A DNA stretch of 20,095 bases from Nitrososphaeria archaeon (GTDB lineage Archaea > Thermoproteota > Nitrososphaeria > JACIWG01): the NCBI GenBank assembly GCA_014361085.1, contig JACIWG010000011.1:1-20095 (forward strand), given 5' to 3'. Numbering within the stretch: the first letter of the stretch is position 1; each line of letters begins with the position of its first letter. Under the pieces are notes generated by a model. It ran no database searches. It saw only the letters and a list, made by a program, of their open reading frames with translations, and was not told the DNA's origin. Positions 7,847-15,471 of the stretch are shown piece after piece. A program made the translations under genes and the position numbers.

Positions 7847-7884
7847 ATTTTTTATAAAAATTTACTATTTTTTATAAAAAATTT
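7847..7884 (-). terminator. AT-rich near-repeat, likely terminator of the HTH-ACT gene
   Basis: Two near-identical units (ATTTTTTATAAAAA at 7847-7860 and again at 7867-7880) lie 20 bp apart immediately downstream of the 7889 stop. On the minus strand they give runs of five and six T, suitable for archaeal oligo-T termination. Each unit is also nearly self-complementary. Confidence 0.4.
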
Positions 7885-7888
7885 ATAC

Positions 7889-8581
7889 TTATTTCCTTTT
7901 GAATAATGTAGCAATCTCCCTTCTTGTTTCATTTATAAGGTCATTTAATGTTTCAAAGGCCTTGCCTACATCTTCATTTTTTACAATTATTATTGTATCC
8001 GTGTATGAGCTTGTTGTATCTTCTATATTTATCCCTGAAGAAAAAAGTCTTTCGTATATTGATATTGCGCAACCTGGAACGTCTGTTATTTCTGGAGTGC
8101 TTGTTACTATTATGGCTGCAAGGTTTCTCTTATTTTCTAATATAGAGGATTTTTCAAAAAGTTCCAGAACCTCCTCTGAATACATTTCATCCATTATAAT
8201 TGTTATTGCAGCATAGCCTATGCTAACATGGATTATATAATTTATGTACTTTCTTATAAGTTCAGAGAATCTTAGTGTAGTTGTCCTTGTCTTTTCTACA
8301 GTTATCTTTACTACACCAGTTCTTACTGAAAGATTGCTGTCAGCTAAAACCATTTTAACATTTTTTGGCGAATATGTTAATGTGGGCCTTAACCTTTTAA
8401 GTGCTGTAACAATACTTTGAACGTCAGTATTATAGCCTACTTTTTTATCAACAAGTGGCTTTATCTTGCGGGCTATAGCACTGTAGTTACAGTATTGACC
8501 TCTTATTGAAGCTTGCAAGAATATGTCGTCTAGCACAATTTCTTTTACAACTTTAGAGATACTTTGACCGATGTTGGTCAT
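7889..8581 (-). CDS. Uncharacterised protein with putative N-terminal HTH and C-terminal ACT-like domains; candidate amino-acid-sensing regulator
   Basis: A 230-aa protein I do not recognise as a named gene. Residues about 15-75 look like a winged-helix DNA-binding region (SIRGQYCNYSAIARKIKPLV, then DVQSIVTALKRL). Residues about 95-155 and 155-220 look like ACT-type segments: the second has the beta-alpha-beta pattern IIVTSTPEITDVPGCAISIYE, then INIEDTTSSYTDTIIIVKNEDVGKAF, resembling the ACT pair of aspartate kinases, where an amino acid binds at the interface. No kinase domain is present. ATG 8581 follows a TATA box (8616-8623, minus) by a spacing that predicts a leader of about 12 nt. It is divergent from argG with only 68 bp between them, so regulation of the arginine/lysine cluster by lysine, arginine or another amino acid is a reasonable guess. 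This is inference; an enzyme-associated role is also possible. Confidence 0.75.
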   Translation of the reverse strand: MTNIGQSISKVVKEIVLDDIFLQASIRGQYCNYSAIARKIKPLVDKKVGYNTDVQSIVTALKRLRPTLTYSPKNVKMVLADSNLSVRTGVVKITVEKTRTTTLRFSELIRKYINYIIHVSIGYAAITIIMDEMYSEEVLELFEKSSILENKRNLAAIIVTSTPEITDVPGCAISIYERLFSSGINIEDTTSSYTDTIIIVKNEDVGKAFETLNDLINETRREIATLFKRK

Positions 8582-8587
8582 TTTATT

Positions 8588-8607
8588 CTATCTTTGGACT
8601 ATCTTGG
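8588..8607. promoter_or_regulatory. Direct repeat, possible operator in the divergent promoter
   Basis: CTATCTTTGG (8588-8597) is followed by CTATCTTGG (8599-8607), start-to-start distance 11 bp, about one helical turn. The second copy runs into the palindrome TTGGCCAA (8604-8611). The pair overlaps the predicted start of the HTH-ACT transcript and sits directly upstream of the BRE/TATA of argG. That is a place where a bound protein could affect both genes. Confidence 0.35.
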
Positions 8608-8615
8608 CCAAAAAA

Positions 8616-8623
8616 TATATAAA
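8616..8623. promoter_or_regulatory. Shared TATA box for argG (+) and the HTH-ACT gene (-)
   Basis: TATATAAA on the plus strand, read TTTATATA on the minus strand. For argG it is preceded by an A-rich BRE-like tract and its centre lies about 30 bases before ATG 8650, predicting a nearly leaderless mRNA. On the minus strand the same box lies about 35 bases before ATG 8581. No second TATA-like element is present in the 68-bp gap. Confidence 0.55.
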
Positions 8624-8649
8624 CTTATCGTTCACTAGGGCCATTCACT

Positions 8650-9858
8650 ATGGAAGATAAAAGACTTGTCCTTGCATATTCGGGAGGATTAGATACTACC
8701 GTAATGATAAAATGGCTTAACGAGAAGTACGGTTATAATGTTGTGACTGTTACCGTAGACTTGGGACAGAAAGAGGATTTTAAGAGTATAGAGGAGAGAG
8801 CGTATAAAGCAGGTTCGATCAAACATTATAGTATTGATGCAAAGGAAGAGTTTGTGAACAAATTTGTTGCAAGGGCTATTAAGGCTAACGGATTATATGA
8901 AGGAAAGTATCCTTTGAGCACGGCTCTTGGAAGACCTCTTATTGTAGAGAAACTTGTTAATATTGCGGAAAAGGAGAATGCTGTCGCTATAGCGCATGGG
9001 TGTACTGGCAAGGGTAACGATCAGGTTAGGTTTGAGGTTACAGCGAAAGCGTTGAATCCTAGACTGAAAGTTTATGCGCCAGTAAGAGAATGGAACTTGA
9101 ATAGGGAAGAGGAGATAAAGTATGCTATGGCACATGGTATTGAAATACAGGCTAAGGCGAAAAAGTATAGTATTGACCAGAATCTTTGGGGAAGGTCTAT
9201 CGAGGGAGGACCTCTTGAGGATCCCTGGAATGGTGTGGGAGAGGATGTTTTTGAGTGGCTTGTTCCTCCCGAAAAGGCTCCTGACAAGCCTACTTTCTTA
9301 GAAATTGGTTTCGAAAACGGCTTACCTGTTTCATTAGATGGGAAAAGTGTTAGTTTGATTGAATTGATTTCTCAAGTTAATTTTATTGCTGGAGGATGTG
9401 GTGTAGGACTTATTGATCATATAGAGGATAGGCTTGTTGGAATAAAAAGTAGGGAGGTTTACGAGTGTCCTGCGGCAGTAACCTTGCTTGAAGCTCACAA
9501 GGCTTTAGAGAAGATGGTTTTAACTAGACATGAACTATTCTTTAAAGAGTTGGTTGACATGGAGTGGTCTAGGTTAGTGTATTTTGGCCTTTGGAATGAA
9601 CCGTTAAGAGAGGACCTGGAAGGCTTTATTGAAAGAACGCAGGATAGGGTTGAGGGAACAGTTAGAGTTAAACTGTATAAGGGGGGAGTTTCTGTTGACG
9701 GTCTAAAATCGCCATATTCACTTTATGACCTGAGCCTTTCAACCTACGGTATAGGCTCTAAATTTGACCAGAAGATGTCTGAAGGCTTTATAGAAATTTG
9801 GGGGCTGCAATCTAGAGTAGGCTATGAAATGTTAAAGAGGGTTAAAGGGAATGGGTAA
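8650..9858 (+). CDS. argG: Argininosuccinate synthase
   Basis: Joins citrulline and aspartate with ATP to form argininosuccinate in the cytoplasm, the penultimate step of arginine synthesis. The 402-aa length is normal for the family. The N-terminal PP-loop is LAYSGGLDTTV (Ser11-Gly-Gly-Leu-Asp15-Thr16). The citrulline/aspartate-binding motif HGCTGKGNDQVRFE covers residues 116-129, and NLWGRSIEGGPLEDPW (178-193) is another family signature. Start ATG 8650 fits the TATA spacing for a leaderless transcript. It overlaps argH by 8 bp and opens the arginine/lysine cluster. Identification is secure. Confidence 0.97.
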   Translation: MEDKRLVLAYSGGLDTTVMIKWLNEKYGYNVVTVTVDLGQKEDFKSIEERAYKAGSIKHYSIDAKEEFVNKFVARAIKANGLYEGKYPLSTALGRPLIVEKLVNIAEKENAVAIAHGCTGKGNDQVRFEVTAKALNPRLKVYAPVREWNLNREEEIKYAMAHGIEIQAKAKKYSIDQNLWGRSIEGGPLEDPWNGVGEDVFEWLVPPEKAPDKPTFLEIGFENGLPVSLDGKSVSLIELISQVNFIAGGCGVGLIDHIEDRLVGIKSREVYECPAAVTLLEAHKALEKMVLTRHELFFKELVDMEWSRLVYFGLWNEPLREDLEGFIERTQDRVEGTVRVKLYKGGVSVDGLKSPYSLYDLSLSTYGIGSKFDQKMSEGFIEIWGLQSRVGYEMLKRVKGNG

Positions 9859-11332
9859 AGACATTCTTAGAGGAGAAAGGTTGGAGCCAATAGAATATAA
9901 TGTACTCAAATACATTTCATCAATCGATGAAGATGAGATTCTTTTTGAGCCTGTTAAACAGATTAACATTGCACACATTATAGCTCTTTCTGAAGCTGGC
10001 GCCATAGAGGAAAGGGTGGCTGAAAAGATAATTTCAGCAATAAAGGGGGTTGATAGATTCTCTAAAGATGAAGGTTTCGAGGACGTGCATATGCTCTTGG
10101 AAAAGAAGGTCATGGATATAGTTGGTGAAGATGGAGGGTACATGAATTTGGGTAAGAGTAGAAACGATCAGGTTTCGACAGCATTAAGGATTGTTTTGAG
10201 GAAGAAGATTTTGGACCTTATCCTATTGCTTGTAGATTTTATGGAAACATTACTTGATAGGGCCATTGAATCTAGGGAGAAGGTTATGCCAGCCTACACA
10301 CATTTGCAGACAGCTCAGACGATAACATTCGCATACTGGCTATTATCATATAATGACATGCTCAGAAGAGATGTTGAAAGACTTTTCGAGAACTATTTTA
10401 GGACGAACCTGTGTCCAATGGGTGCAGCAGCCTGTGCTGGGACAACAGTTAAAATTGACAGGTTGGAGGTTGCAGAATCTCTTGGATTCAATACTATCGT
10501 AGAAAATGCTATTGACGCGGTGAGCTCAAGAGATTTTATGCTCGAGCACATGTTTATACTTTCGTCTATATCATTAACATTGAGTAGAATGTGCGAGGAC
10601 ATAAATTTTCTAGCAAATAATGATGTAGGAGTATTTGATGTTCCAGACAGATTTTCTTCCACAAGCAGTGCAATGCCTCAAAAGAAGAACTCTGTTGTCA
10701 CAGAAACTGCAAGAGCATACTGTGGTATTGTTGTAGGAAACTTTGTTGGAGCAATGATGCTATATAAGGCGCTACCATCATCCTACAACCTAGACCTACA
10801 AGAGATGACGCCAAAAGTGTGGGAGACATACAATATCGTATATGATACGGTTACAGCAATGAAGGAATTGGTAGAAAATTTGGGATTTAATGAAGAAAGA
10901 GGCTATGAAATTTTGGTGAAAAATTTTTCTAATGCGATGGAGCTTGCTGAAAAAATCGTCTTAGATTACAGGATACCTTTTAGAAGAGCACATCATATTG
11001 TTGGAGCATATGTGAAAAAATGTTTTGAGAAAAGACTTTCACCCCTTTCACGGGAGGCATATGAGGTCTTCTGCGAGAAGGTTGGTGATGAGGTGATTAA
11101 GTGTCCATCATATGAAGAATATGTGAACATTATGGATCCAAGAACAAGCATTTTTAATAAGAAGATTGCAGGGGGACCTAACCCTGAAAATGTTATGAAA
11201 ATGATTCATGATAGGAGGGAACAGAATAAAGTTTTCAAAAAGTTGGCTTTGGACGAAATTTCTAGGATAGAAGGTGTTTTGCTAAAATTAAATTTATATG
11301 ATTTTATGGTTAGTGGAGGTGAGAGAAGATGA
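9851..11332 (+). CDS. argH: Argininosuccinate lyase
   Basis: Splits argininosuccinate into arginine and fumarate, the last step of arginine synthesis. It belongs to the fumarase/aspartase superfamily. The 493-aa protein has the three conserved regions: GKSRNDQVST (101-110), the TH-LQ region with His151 in AYTHLQTAQT, and the flexible serine loop SSTSSAMPQKKNS (269-281). Two small deviations are seen: Lys replaces Arg in the usual G-R-S-R-N-D motif, and Ser follows KKN where Pro is common. Neither removes a known catalytic residue. ATG 9851 lies inside the end of argG (8-bp overlap), and the gene ends in an ATGA overlap with lysW. Length is slightly above the usual 440-490 range. Confidence 0.96.
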   Translation: MGKDILRGERLEPIEYNVLKYISSIDEDEILFEPVKQINIAHIIALSEAGAIEERVAEKIISAIKGVDRFSKDEGFEDVHMLLEKKVMDIVGEDGGYMNLGKSRNDQVSTALRIVLRKKILDLILLLVDFMETLLDRAIESREKVMPAYTHLQTAQTITFAYWLLSYNDMLRRDVERLFENYFRTNLCPMGAAACAGTTVKIDRLEVAESLGFNTIVENAIDAVSSRDFMLEHMFILSSISLTLSRMCEDINFLANNDVGVFDVPDRFSSTSSAMPQKKNSVVTETARAYCGIVVGNFVGAMMLYKALPSSYNLDLQEMTPKVWETYNIVYDTVTAMKELVENLGFNEERGYEILVKNFSNAMELAEKIVLDYRIPFRRAHHIVGAYVKKCFEKRLSPLSREAYEVFCEKVGDEVIKCPSYEEYVNIMDPRTSIFNKKIAGGPNPENVMKMIHDRREQNKVFKKLALDEISRIEGVLLKLNLYDFMVSGGERR

Positions 11333-11502
11333 AGACATCTTGTGAGGTATGTGGTGGAGAAATAGATGTTCCAGATGACGCTATAAAGGGGGAAATAGTT
11401 AGCTGCCCAGACTGTGGGAGCGAATACGAGGTTACAGAGATAAAGGAGGGGAAGCCTGTTCTAAAGCCTGCTGAGGAAATAGGCGAAGATTGGGGAGAAT
11501 AG
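11329..11502 (+). CDS. lysW: Amino-group carrier protein LysW
   Basis: A 57-aa acidic carrier protein. Its C-terminal Glu gamma-carboxyl is linked to the amino group of glutamate or 2-aminoadipate, protecting it through the pathway. Diagnostic features are the zinc-ribbon pairs Cys5-x2-Cys8 (CEVC) and Cys26-x2-Cys29 (CPDC) and the exact C-terminal tail EDWGE that defines the family. ATG 11329 overlaps the argH stop (ATGA), and a strong GGAGGTGA ribosome site stands seven bases upstream, as expected for a protein needed in large amounts. Being so short, it is easily missed by automatic ORF calling. It is the only copy in the window and would serve both the arginine and the lysine branch. Confidence 0.97.
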   Translation: MKTSCEVCGGEIDVPDDAIKGEIVSCPDCGSEYEVTEIKEGKPVLKPAEEIGEDWGE

Positions 11503-11508
11503 TGGTAC

Positions 11509-12366
11509 ATGGAGCTTTCAATATTATACGATAGACTACGTTGGGAGGAGAAGATATTAGCTGAGGAAGCGAAAAAGTTAGGGGTTAAGGTAGGCCTTGT
11601 TGACGCAAAAGCACATCCCCTAACCCTTGTCGGAGAAGACAGCTTCACAAACTCTATATTCGGTGATGTAGTTTTAGAAAGATGCATGAGCCACATTCGT
11701 GGACTATATTATGCAGCGGTGCTTGAGAGGAAGAAGGTTGTGATAAACTCTTACAATGTTCTTTCTTTGACAACAAACAAGCTTTTAACCACACTAGCTT
11801 TAGACAAGGCAGGAGTTCCAACACCAAAGACGTCTGTAGCATTTTCTCTAGAGTCTGCGCTAGAGCTTGCGGATAAGATGGGCTATCCTCTCGTTATAAA
11901 ACCTATTATTGGAAGCTGGGGTAAGATGGTTGCATGCATAAGAGATAGGAGGGAGGCTGAAGCCCTTTTTGAAACAAGGGAAATGATTCATGAACCTCTT
12001 CAGCAAATCTATTACTTGCAAGAGTATGTCCAGAGACCGCCAAGAGACATAAGGGCTATAGTGGTCGGGGACGAGATAATTGCATCAATATACAGGTATC
12101 AGCCTGAAGATGATTGGAGAACAAATGTTGCAAGAGGGGGGGCAGCGGTTTTAGCTAAGCTTGAGCCTGGACAAGAGGATATAATAATTAAGGCAGCGAA
12201 GGCGGTAGGTGAGGGAGTATTGGGTGTTGATGCCATGGAAAGTGAAAGAGGACTTCTGGTGCATGAGATTAACGGTTGTGTGGAATTTAAGGGTGCTGCT
12301 TCAGTTTCAACAATTAATATACCGAGGAAGATAGTGGAGTATGCGATAGGGAAGGTGAAAAGGTAA
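11509..12366 (+). CDS. argX: Amino acid-LysW ligase, probably glutamate-specific (ArgX)
   Basis: ATP-grasp/RimK-type ligase, 285 aa. It activates the C-terminal Glu of LysW and attaches an amino acid through its alpha-amino group. Conserved parts are the N-terminal LSILYDRLRWEEK, the nucleotide region IKPIIGSWGKMVA, RPPRDIRAIVVGDE, and IYRYQPEDDWRTN followed by ARGG. The C-terminal motif that lines the substrate side-chain pocket reads NGCVEFKGAA (255-264), unlike NNTTEFKNTV in the second ligase at 17125. The latter resembles Thermus LysX, which handles aminoadipate. By contrast and by its place next to argG, argH and lysW, this copy is assigned to glutamate and ornithine/arginine synthesis. 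ATG 11509 follows the lysW stop by six bases. The ligase family is certain; the glutamate specificity is inferred. Confidence 0.87.
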   Translation: MELSILYDRLRWEEKILAEEAKKLGVKVGLVDAKAHPLTLVGEDSFTNSIFGDVVLERCMSHIRGLYYAAVLERKKVVINSYNVLSLTTNKLLTTLALDKAGVPTPKTSVAFSLESALELADKMGYPLVIKPIIGSWGKMVACIRDRREAEALFETREMIHEPLQQIYYLQEYVQRPPRDIRAIVVGDEIIASIYRYQPEDDWRTNVARGGAAVLAKLEPGQEDIIIKAAKAVGEGVLGVDAMESERGLLVHEINGCVEFKGAASVSTINIPRKIVEYAIGKVKR

Positions 12367-13418
12367 TGGTTAAGGTTGGAATAGTTGGAGCGTCAGGGTA
12401 CGTTGGAGGAGAACTTTTAAGGATACTGCTTGGACATCCTGAAGCTGAAATAGTTTCGGTAACGTCGAGACAGCATGTTGGAGAATATGTTTTCAAAGTG
12501 CATCCTAACCTTAAGGGAATGACAAGCCTACAGTTTACAGCTGAAGACCCATTAACTGTAGCATCTAAAGTTGACGTAATATTTTTGGCAGTACCGCATG
12601 GAGTATCATGTAAGATAACACCTAAGCTGGCTGAAACTGGTGTTAAAATTGTTGACATGAGCGCAGACTTTAGACTAAAGGATGCTGCAGAGTATCAGAA
12701 ATGGTATGGATGGAGTCATCCGGCACCAGACCTTCTAGAAAAGTTCGTTTACGGGCTACCGGAACTTCATCGTGAAGAGCTTAAAAACACTAGTCTTGTT
12801 GCAGTACCAGGGTGTATGGCGACGGCTGCAATAGTAAGCCTTGCACCGTTAGCGAAGGCAGGATTATTGGATGGCCCTATATTCGTTGACGCAAAAATAG
12901 GCTCCTCGGGTGCAGGAGGAAAACCATCACTTTCAACACACTTTTCTGAAAGATTTGGTGTAGTTAGAGTCTATAAGCCTGTAGGCCACCGCCACACGGG
13001 AGAAATTGAGCAGGAGTTAAAGTACGTTTCTGGAAAAAAGTTTAAGGTTGGAATGACAGCTCACGCCGTTAACATGGTCAGAGGAATACTTACAACATCA
13101 CATGCTATCGTCTCCTCTAAGCCGGAGGCTTCAAAGATATGGAAAGCGTACAGGTCAATGTACACTAGTGAACCATTTGTGAGATTTATTATGGACAAGA
13201 AGGGCTTGTACAAGTATCCTGACCCAAAGATTACGATAGGATCAAATTTTGCTGACGTAGGATTCGAAGTCGACCCCTACGTTGAAAGAGTTGTAGTATT
13301 TGGTGCAATAGACAATCTAATAAAGGGTGCTGCAGGGAACGCGGTACAGTCGATGAATATTATGCTAAAGTTTGATGAGAGGGAGGGATTAAACTTTCCC
13401 GCACTGCATCCGGTGTAG
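12366..13418 (+). CDS. argC: LysW-gamma-glutamyl/aminoadipyl phosphate reductase (LysY/ArgC)
   Basis: NADPH-dependent reductase turning the LysW-bound acyl phosphate into a semialdehyde. It is homologous to N-acetyl-gamma-glutamyl-phosphate reductase. The 350-aa protein starts with the Rossmann motif GIVGASGYVGGEL (5-17), has the nucleophile Cys150 in VPGCMAT, and the His-containing motif GHRHTGEIEQEL (His208/His210). ATG 12366 shares one base with the argX stop (TAATG), so translation is coupled. Because this is the only reductase in a cluster with both ArgX and LysX, it probably serves both glutamate and aminoadipate intermediates and could equally be called lysY. Confidence 0.93.
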   Translation: MVKVGIVGASGYVGGELLRILLGHPEAEIVSVTSRQHVGEYVFKVHPNLKGMTSLQFTAEDPLTVASKVDVIFLAVPHGVSCKITPKLAETGVKIVDMSADFRLKDAAEYQKWYGWSHPAPDLLEKFVYGLPELHREELKNTSLVAVPGCMATAAIVSLAPLAKAGLLDGPIFVDAKIGSSGAGGKPSLSTHFSERFGVVRVYKPVGHRHTGEIEQELKYVSGKKFKVGMTAHAVNMVRGILTTSHAIVSSKPEASKIWKAYRSMYTSEPFVRFIMDKKGLYKYPDPKITIGSNFADVGFEVDPYVERVVVFGAIDNLIKGAAGNAVQSMNIMLKFDEREGLNFPALHPV

Positions 13419-13423
13419 GGGAC

Positions 13424-14230
13424 ATGGTTATTGTAGTAAAGGTTGGTGGAAGCCTTCTAAAGCTTGGCCCACCAGAAAACATTGTACAGGATTTTGTTAA
13501 GATGCTGGAAGAGGATAAGCTTGTTCTAGTGCATGGTGGAGGATATGAGGTTACAGAAATGGCTGAAAGGTTGGGTAAAAAGCAGAAGTTTGTAGTATCC
13601 CCTGATGGTATAAGAAGCAGGTACACTGACAAGGAAACTGTTGAAATATATACTATGGTTATGAAGGGAAAAATAAATTCTGAAATAGTTCTAGCATTGC
13701 AGGCGAAGGGTGTGAGGGCTGTTGGAATTTCAGGCTTCGACGGCTCAACACTTGTAGCGGAAAGAAAGAAGAGGCTTGTGATAGTTGATGAAAGGGGGAG
13801 GAAGGTTGCCATCGATGGAGGATACACTGGTAAGATAGTTAAAGCAAACAGTGAACTGTTGAACACGCTTTTAGAAAAAAACTTTGTCCCAATAGTTGCA
13901 CCCGTAGCCTTGGGAACGGAGGGTGAGATGTTGAATGTTGATGGAGACAGGGCTGCGGCTGCAATTGCAGGATGCCTGAAGGCTGAAAAGACAATATTCT
14001 TGACAGATGTTGGAGGAGTTATAATAGATGGGCAACTGATTAAAGAAATGAGTGTCGAAGAGGCGAGGAAGAGTTTAAGGAAGGTTGGATTTGGAATGGA
14101 TAAGAAGATAATGGCTGCAGTGGAGGCGATAGAAAATGGTGCAAGAGAAAGTATAATTTCAGCAGGCAATATAGAGAATCCTTTAACAAACAGTCTTTTG
14201 GGAGAAAATAGGACAGTGATTAAGCCATGA
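13424..14230 (+). CDS. lysZ: [LysW]-aminoadipate/glutamate kinase
   Basis: Amino acid kinase family protein of 268 aa that phosphorylates the side-chain carboxylate of LysW-bound aminoadipate or glutamate. It is related to N-acetylglutamate kinase. It shows the N-terminal VVKVGGSLL (Lys6, Gly8-Gly9), the glycine-rich HGGGYEV (37-43), RSRYTDKETVEIY (64-76), NVDGDRAAAAIAG (171-183) and FLTDVGGV (192-199). ATG 13424 comes five bases after the argC stop, and the gene ends in an ATGA overlap with lysJ. No C-terminal regulatory extension is visible. One copy in the window implies dual use for both branches, as reported for related archaea. Confidence 0.94.
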   Translation: MVIVVKVGGSLLKLGPPENIVQDFVKMLEEDKLVLVHGGGYEVTEMAERLGKKQKFVVSPDGIRSRYTDKETVEIYTMVMKGKINSEIVLALQAKGVRAVGISGFDGSTLVAERKKRLVIVDERGRKVAIDGGYTGKIVKANSELLNTLLEKNFVPIVAPVALGTEGEMLNVDGDRAAAAIAGCLKAEKTIFLTDVGGVIIDGQLIKEMSVEEARKSLRKVGFGMDKKIMAAVEAIENGARESIISAGNIENPLTNSLLGENRTVIKP

Positions 14231-15432
14231 ATTTAACATTTGAAGAGATACGAGGATTAGAAGAAAAGCATTTGGCGCCAACATATCAGAAGATGCCTGT
14301 TGCAATAAAAAGTGGGCGAGGCTGCAAAGTTTATGATGTGAACGGTAAAGAGTACATTGATTTTATGACAGGATATGGTGTAGCAATATTAGGCCACGGT
14401 TATCCAAGGATAATTGATTCGATAAAAAGTCAGCTCGAAAATATAGCTGTAGTCCACAGCTCAGTATACAGTGAGCAGAGAGCACTTTTTCTAAAAAAAC
14501 TTGTTTCCATAACACCCAAGAACTTAAGTGCAGCATACCTTTCAAATAGCGGTGCAGAGGCGATAGAGGCAGCTTTAAAAGTTGTCTTAAAGGCTACAAA
14601 GAGGAAAAAGATAATAGCAATGACTGGAGCATATCATGGAAAAACTCTTGGAGCACTCTCACTAACGTTCTCTGAAAAGTATAGGAAAGCATTCGATGAC
14701 ATAATATACAAGGGTGTCGAGTTCGCAGAATACGGTAACCTAGAGGCGGTTGAAAGAGGTAGAAGGTTGGAGGAGTATGCGGCAATATTTGTTGAACCGA
14801 TTCAAGGTGAGGGTGGAATAAGATTGCCGCCAGAAGATTATCTAAAGGGGTTAAGGGAGATAGCTGAAAAAAACGGGATACTGCTTGTAGTAGATGAGGT
14901 ACAGAGTGGGTTGGGTAGAACTGGAAAGATGTGGGCTCACGAACACTGGAACATAGTGCCTGACGTTATGACAATAGGCAAGGGCATTGGTGGTGGAATA
15001 CCTATGGGGGTGACAGTGGCTAGGCCTGAACTCATGAACGTTCTCGAGGTTGGAGAGCATACAAGCACAATGGGAGGAAATCCTTTAGCCTGTGCAGCTG
15101 GAAAGGCTGTACTGGATGCATTAACAGAAGACCATATCATAGAAAATGTGCGGGAAGTAGGAAGTTATACTATGAAGCTATTGAGCGAGGAAGTTGGAAG
15201 GTCTAGGATTGTTAAGGAAGTTAGAGGGAAAGGGTTGATGATGGCTGTAGAGTTAAGGGTGAGATTTCTAGAAGTACTTTTTAAGGCAATAGAATTTGGT
15301 CTGCTCACACTCTATTCTGGTAAAACAGTACTTAGAATGTTACCGCCACTAATACTTTCGAAAGAAGAATCAGCTAAAGCAGCATCAATATTACGTGAAT
15401 CGTTAAATTGGTACGAAAAAAGTAAAATTTAG
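14227..15432 (+). CDS. lysJ: LysW-bound semialdehyde aminotransferase (LysJ; acetylornithine aminotransferase family)
   Basis: Class III PLP-dependent aminotransferase, 401 aa. It converts LysW-bound glutamate or aminoadipate semialdehyde to the ornithine or lysine derivative, using glutamate as amino donor. Visible elements are SNSGAEAIEAALK (106-118, phosphate-binding region), GAYHGKT (134-140), VEPIQGEGGI (189-198), LVVDEVQSGLGRTG with Asp223, and MTIGKGIGGG with the Schiff-base Lys252. ATG 14227 overlaps lysZ by four bases. It is the last gene before a new promoter. The only aminotransferase present, so it probably covers both ArgD- and LysJ-type reactions. Confidence 0.94.
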   Translation: MNLTFEEIRGLEEKHLAPTYQKMPVAIKSGRGCKVYDVNGKEYIDFMTGYGVAILGHGYPRIIDSIKSQLENIAVVHSSVYSEQRALFLKKLVSITPKNLSAAYLSNSGAEAIEAALKVVLKATKRKKIIAMTGAYHGKTLGALSLTFSEKYRKAFDDIIYKGVEFAEYGNLEAVERGRRLEEYAAIFVEPIQGEGGIRLPPEDYLKGLREIAEKNGILLVVDEVQSGLGRTGKMWAHEHWNIVPDVMTIGKGIGGGIPMGVTVARPELMNVLEVGEHTSTMGGNPLACAAGKAVLDALTEDHIIENVREVGSYTMKLLSEEVGRSRIVKEVRGKGLMMAVELRVRFLEVLFKAIEFGLLTLYSGKTVLRMLPPLILSKEESAKAASILRESLNWYEKSKI

Positions 15433-15442
15433 GAGGAAAAGG

Positions 15443-15450
15443 TTTTAAAT
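15443..15450 (+). promoter_or_regulatory. TATA box for the lrp-hcs-lysX-lysK unit
   Basis: TTTTAAAT behind a purine-rich BRE-like stretch (AGGAGGAAAAGG, 15431-15442). The expected start, 26 bases from the box centre, falls on ATG 15472, so the transcript would be leaderless. AGGAGG here is too far from the ATG to be a ribosome site. It separates the cluster into two transcription units. Confidence 0.6.
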
Positions 15451-15471
15451 AAGTTATTTTTAGGCCATGAT

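Noticed and set aside
11310..11696. Minus-strand open frame across lysW and the start of argX
   Set aside because: It lies opposite two clearly recognised plus-strand genes and has no family resemblance or promoter.
13360..14169. Long minus-strand open frame (269 codons) opposite lysZ
   Set aside because: Its Ser/Pro/Phe-rich composition is that of an antisense shadow; the plus-strand gene has all amino acid kinase motifs.
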